In this document: piece after piece, positions 61,061 through 64,000 of the stretch | How the letters are laid out: every line of letters begins with the position of its first letter | How positions within the stretch are numbered: position 1 is the first letter of the stretch | Assembly (NCBI RefSeq): GCF_030489605.1 | Contig: NZ_JAUKFY010000002.1 | Span: 124,001 to 188,000, forward strand | From: Brevibacillus laterosporus | GTDB taxonomy: Bacteria; Bacillota; Bacilli; Brevibacillales; Brevibacillaceae | Direction: 5' to 3' | DNA: 64,000 nt | Program-made: the position numbers and the translations under genes | The notes under the pieces: generated by a model | The model's input: the letters and a program-made list of their open reading frames with translations, nothing else | The model's database searches: none | What the model was told of the DNA's origin: nothing

Positions 61061-61576
61061 ATGAGCAAAAAAGAAATTTCCAGACGTACGTTTCTAAACT
61101 ATGCGCTCATGGGAACTGGTGGTTTCTTGGCTGCAGGTATGATCACACCAATGATTCGCTTTGCCATTGATCCTGTGCTGAAAGCTTCGGCTGCTGGAGA
61201 TAAAGTTGCGGTTGGAAATGTAAGCGATTTTGGGCCGGAACCAAAGAACGTGAACTTTACTCTTCATACGAAAGACGGCTGGTATGAATCAGAAACAACA
61301 ATGTCTGCCTGGATTCGTAAGCTAGAAGATGGCAAGCTTTTGGCATTGTCGCCTATCTGTAAGCACTTGGGCTGTACCGTGAGCTGGAATTCAAGTGAAG
61401 ATTTTAAAAACGAGTACTTTTGCCCATGTCACTTTGGTAGGTATGCAATTAATGGAGAGCACATTCTGAATACTCCGCCAACTCAATCGCTTGATGAGTA
61501 CGAAGTAGAAATTAAAGATGGTAAAGTTTACTTAGGTAAAATTGTACCAAATCCACGTCCAGGGGTGAGCGGATAA
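61061..61576 (+). CDS. qcrA: Menaquinol:cytochrome c reductase Rieske iron-sulphur subunit
   Basis: The [2Fe-2S] subunit of the bc-type complex. The 171-residue protein has the twin-arginine-like start SRRTFLNYALMGTGGFLAAG, one N-terminal anchor helix, and the cluster motifs CKHLGCTV and CPCHFGRY. ATG 61061 with AAGGAGGG upstream. First gene of qcrABC; qcrB begins one base after its stop. Confidence 0.96.
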   Translation: MSKKEISRRTFLNYALMGTGGFLAAGMITPMIRFAIDPVLKASAAGDKVAVGNVSDFGPEPKNVNFTLHTKDGWYESETTMSAWIRKLEDGKLLALSPICKHLGCTVSWNSSEDFKNEYFCPCHFGRYAINGEHILNTPPTQSLDEYEVEIKDGKVYLGKIVPNPRPGVSG

Positions 61577-61577
61577 A

Positions 61578-62249
61578 ATGATACAAAAAATGTATGATTG
61601 GGTGGACGAACGCCTAAATATCACTCCTATGTGGCGTGATCTGGCTGACCATGAAGTACCTGAACACGTAAATCCCGCACATCACTTTTCAGCGTTCGTT
61701 TACTGTTTTGGGGGCCTTACTTTTTTTATTACTGTAATTCAGATTTTATCTGGAATGTTTTTGACCATGTATTATGTTCCAGACATCATTAATGCTTATG
61801 AGTCCGTAAAATACTTACAAACTGAAGTTGCTTTTGGTGTAATCGTTCGCGGTATGCATCATTGGGGCGCAAGTTTAGTAATCGTCATGATGTTCCTACA
61901 TACCTTACGTGTCTTCTTCACAGGATCTTATAAAAAACCGCGCGAATTAAACTGGATTGTAGGGATGTTAATTTTCTTCGTTATGCTTGGACTAGGCTTT
62001 ACTGGTTATCTTTTACCTTGGGATAACACAGCGTACTTTGCTACAAAAGTAGGGCTTCAAATCGCAGACTCAATTCCGATAATTGGACCTTATGCGAAAA
62101 CTTTGTTAACCGGTGGGGAAATTGTAGGTGCGCAAACGCTTACTCGTTTCTTCGCTATCCATGTATTCTTCTTGCCAGCTGGCTTGTTGGGATTATTGGG
62201 TGCTCATTTTATTATGATTCGTGTACAAGGTATTTCTGGACCTCTATAA
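61578..62249 (+). CDS. qcrB: Menaquinol:cytochrome c reductase cytochrome b subunit
   Basis: Cytochrome b6-type subunit, 223 residues, four helices. It has two haem-b histidine pairs (RGMHHWGAS with HTLRVFF, and the later pair FAIHVFFLP, with HF), and the quinol-site GFTGYLLPWD. Length equals B. subtilis QcrB (cytochrome b6 form, not the long mitochondrial form). ATG 61578. Confidence 0.96.
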   Translation: MIQKMYDWVDERLNITPMWRDLADHEVPEHVNPAHHFSAFVYCFGGLTFFITVIQILSGMFLTMYYVPDIINAYESVKYLQTEVAFGVIVRGMHHWGASLVIVMMFLHTLRVFFTGSYKKPRELNWIVGMLIFFVMLGLGFTGYLLPWDNTAYFATKVGLQIADSIPIIGPYAKTLLTGGEIVGAQTLTRFFAIHVFFLPAGLLGLLGAHFIMIRVQGISGPL

Positions 62250-62279
62250 AACTAGTCTTCAACAATAGGAGGAATTAGC

Positions 62280-63068
62280 ATGGCAAAACAAGATAAAAAT
62301 GCTACCTTCGTTGGAGACTCTCGGATCTCAGCGAAGCGCATGCCAAATGTGTCACCTTCGTATTCTGACTATCCAGGAACCACTGAACCGTTTTGGCCAA
62401 ACTTTCTATTAAAAGAGTGGATGGTTGCTGCGGTTTGTTTGCTTGGTTTCTTGGTGTTAACGGTTTCACATGAATCGCCACTAACGGCAAAGGCTGACCC
62501 AAATGATACTTCTTTTATTCCAGTACCGGACTGGTATTTCTTGTTCCTGTACCAATTATTGAAGTATCCATGGGCAGCAGGCGATCACGTACTGCTTGGC
62601 GTAATCGGTATTCCGGGCATTGCTTTTGGTGCTATGATTCTAGCGCCATTCCTGGATACAGGTAAAGATAGACGTCCAATTCGTCGTCCTATTGCAACTG
62701 GACTTATGCTACTGTCCCTGTTCTCCATCTTCTTCTTGACTTGGGCAGCTCATGACGAGCATGAAAAACAGTTAGCTAAGCTGGGTGGCGGTAGCGGCGG
62801 CGGCGGAGCTCCGGCTGCTGCAGCAAAGGCTGATCCAAGCTTTAAAGCTGACCCGTTGTGGGCAGCAAATCAGTCTTGTATTGGGTGTCATGGTGGAAAT
62901 CTTGAAGGCGGTATGGGACCTAATCTGCAAAAAATTGGTTCAACCCTGAGCACTGAAGATATCCACAAAACCATTGTCGAAGGAAAAGGTGCCATGCCAG
63001 GTGGTATGTTTAAAGGATCAGATGAGGATCTGAAAAAACTGGTAGATTACCTAGCGAGTTTGAAATAG
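62280..63068 (+). CDS. qcrC: Fused subunit IV / cytochrome c of the bc complex
   Basis: A 262-residue fusion: N-terminal part equals cytochrome b6f subunit IV (three helices, with PVPDWYFLFLYQLLKYP), then a Gly/Ala linker (GGSGGGGAPAAAA near 178-190) and a C-terminal cytochrome c domain with the haem site CIGCHGG (near 200) and methionine ligand in the KGAMPGGMF segment. ATG 62280 with AGGAGG upstream. Terminator follows. Confidence 0.96.
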   Translation: MAKQDKNATFVGDSRISAKRMPNVSPSYSDYPGTTEPFWPNFLLKEWMVAAVCLLGFLVLTVSHESPLTAKADPNDTSFIPVPDWYFLFLYQLLKYPWAAGDHVLLGVIGIPGIAFGAMILAPFLDTGKDRRPIRRPIATGLMLLSLFSIFFLTWAAHDEHEKQLAKLGGGSGGGGAPAAAAKADPSFKADPLWAANQSCIGCHGGNLEGGMGPNLQKIGSTLSTEDIHKTIVEGKGAMPGGMFKGSDEDLKKLVDYLASLK

Positions 63069-63076
63069 CAAAGAAC

Positions 63077-63111
63077 GAAAGCTGGCTGATGTCCTCGGCC
63101 AGCTTTTCCTA
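63077..63111 (+). terminator. Terminator after qcrC
   Basis: AAAGCTGGC / GCCAGCTTT with short T tail. Confidence 0.8.
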
Positions 63112-63256
63112 TTTTTGGATACCGTGCATAATAGACAGTTCGACACGCAACTGTAACACAATTCTTACAAACGTGTGTACATCGGTTGCAGATGTAAGTT
63201 GGTACATGTAAACTAGAGAGGTATCTTTTTACAGCTAATAGGGGTGACGTAAGGAA

Positions 63257-63868
63257 ATGAAATTGATGTGGCTCTGGTTTCTAGGATCATTGAAAAAATC
63301 GTGGTTTCTCTGGACATTGTTCTTCATTAACTTTTTCGGGACAATCTACGGTTTTTACTGGTATAAGGACCAACTTGCAGATGTAGCTGCCTATAATGCG
63401 CCCTATTTGCTGTTATTTGTCCCAGATAGCCCTACTGGGAGCGGACTATTTACTCTAGTGATCTTTATGTATATATTGGGGCGAAATGTTCCAATATTGG
63501 AAGCGGTAGCATCAGTTACGAACTTTAAGTACGGAATGTGGGCAGTTGGAGTTATTATTGCAGGATGGTCTCTTGGCAACGAGGTTCGTTGGCAGGATTT
63601 GATGCTGTTAGCGTCCCATTTGGGCATGGCAGTAGAGTCAATGCTATATGCTCGCTACTATCAAATAACGTGGTTGGGTCTTGGAATAGCAGCGCTTTGG
63701 GTGTTAAATAACGATTTTCTCGATTATGTAATGGAAATTCACCCGTACCTACCAACACCACTGGTTCCATATACCGGTATCGTGGGCTTGTGTACGGTTG
63801 TCTTAAGCTTGCTTTCCATTGCGACTATTTATTATTTACATACACGAGCGAATAAAAATCAGGTCTAA
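63257..63868 (+). CDS. ypjA: DUF1405 membrane protein (YpjA-like)
   Basis: A 203-residue protein with about six helices; the start KLMWLWFLGSLKKSWFLWTL and the loop PDSPTGSGLFTL fit the DUF1405 family. It is next to qcrC as in B. subtilis. Function unknown. A weak ribosome site TAAGGAAATG precedes it. Confidence 0.8.
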   Translation: MKLMWLWFLGSLKKSWFLWTLFFINFFGTIYGFYWYKDQLADVAAYNAPYLLLFVPDSPTGSGLFTLVIFMYILGRNVPILEAVASVTNFKYGMWAVGVIIAGWSLGNEVRWQDLMLLASHLGMAVESMLYARYYQITWLGLGIAALWVLNNDFLDYVMEIHPYLPTPLVPYTGIVGLCTVVLSLLSIATIYYLHTRANKNQV

Positions 63869-63881
63869 TCTTGTCCTCCAT

Positions 63882-63902
63882 TCCATAGTCTGTACTATGG
63901 GA
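63882..63902 (+). other. Hairpin before the ypjB-like gene
   Basis: CCATAGT / ACTATGG with a four-base loop, directly next to the ribosome site AAAGGAGG. It may modulate translation. Confidence 0.4.
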
Positions 63903-63916
63903 AAGGAGGTTTTTTT

Positions 63917-64000
63917 GTGCCAAAAAACATCAAAATGCTGCTGCTCTTATTGGTGATGGGATTTCTATTATCCATGCCGATTAGTTACTTTGTGACAAAA
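63917..64000 (+). CDS. ypjB: Start of a YpjB-like sporulation protein, cut by the window
   Basis: GTG 63917 with AAAGGAGG 7 bases upstream. The visible 28 codons encode a basic start and a hydrophobic segment (MPKNIKMLLLLLVMGFLLSM), as expected of a signal peptide or anchor. Position after ypjA points to ypjB. The rest is outside the window. Confidence 0.55.
   Translation, partial: MPKNIKMLLLLLVMGFLLSMPISYFVTK

Noticed and set aside
1-64000. CRISPR arrays and rRNA genes
   Set aside because: No direct-repeat/spacer pattern and no rRNA-like sequence were seen.

Overview
The window looks like a chromosomal segment of a spore-forming, respiring Bacillota bacterium, most likely Brevibacillus. 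The signs are about 40% GC, strong AGGAGG-type ribosome binding sites, spoIVA and other sporulation genes, and the same backbone order as the Bacillus subtilis cmk-to-qcr region. It also carries futalosine-pathway menaquinone genes (mqnA, a UbiA-type prenyltransferase, ubiX), which B. subtilis lacks. The genus is inferred; no 16S gene is present.

Backbone, left: cmk (cut by the window edge), plsC, an S1-domain protein, yphA/yphB and a small partner, der, plsY, gpsA, a SpoVIF-like gene, a reverse-strand gene, a DUF2768-like protein, two [2Fe-2S] ferredoxins, a YphF-like lipoprotein, spoIVA, hbs and folE (1-13.6 kb). Backbone, right: hepS, menG, mqnP, ubiX, mqnA, hepT, ndk, cheR, aroC-aroB-aroH, trpEDCFBA, hisC, tyrA, aroA, a DUF4097-type membrane protein, an amidohydrolase-like protein, an ECF sigma/anti-sigma pair, ypiA-like, IDEAL-domain, ypiF-like, qcrABC, ypjA and the start of a ypjB-like gene (33.0-64 kb).

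Two accessory blocks split what is folE-mtrB-hepS in B. subtilis. Block 1 (about 13.6-19.8 kb) is AT-rich and full of small or broken genes. It holds a secreted mannose-lectin-like protein, a 47-residue secreted peptide with two cysteines, two related copies of a secreted protein plus two-helix membrane protein pair (both secreted genes damaged), a pseudogene with an in-frame stop, a tRNA-Pro(GGG) and a secreted Ig-like protein. Its most striking part is a run of seven tiny ORFs of 12-23 codons with regular 17-20 base gaps and a shared W-x-D-[DN]-P-G-[HY] type peptide motif. Block 2 (21.0-32.9 kb) is catabolic: a galactitol-family PTS, a LevR-like PTS-controlled regulator, a four-gene acetoin/2-oxoacid dehydrogenase operon and a SorC-family regulator. 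Both operons start with the same module: a sigma-A promoter, two GAACAA[A/G]TG direct repeats exactly 19 bases apart, then a strong terminator hairpin.

The tryptophan circuit is complete in the window. mtrB encodes TRAP, and the trp leader carries about 11 [G/T]AG triplets, an intrinsic terminator and a hairpin next to the trpE ribosome binding site. Chorismate from aroC/aroB/aroA feeds trp, hisC/tyrA and, through mqnA, menaquinone, whose side chain comes from hepS/hepT. Menaquinone in turn serves the qcrABC complex.
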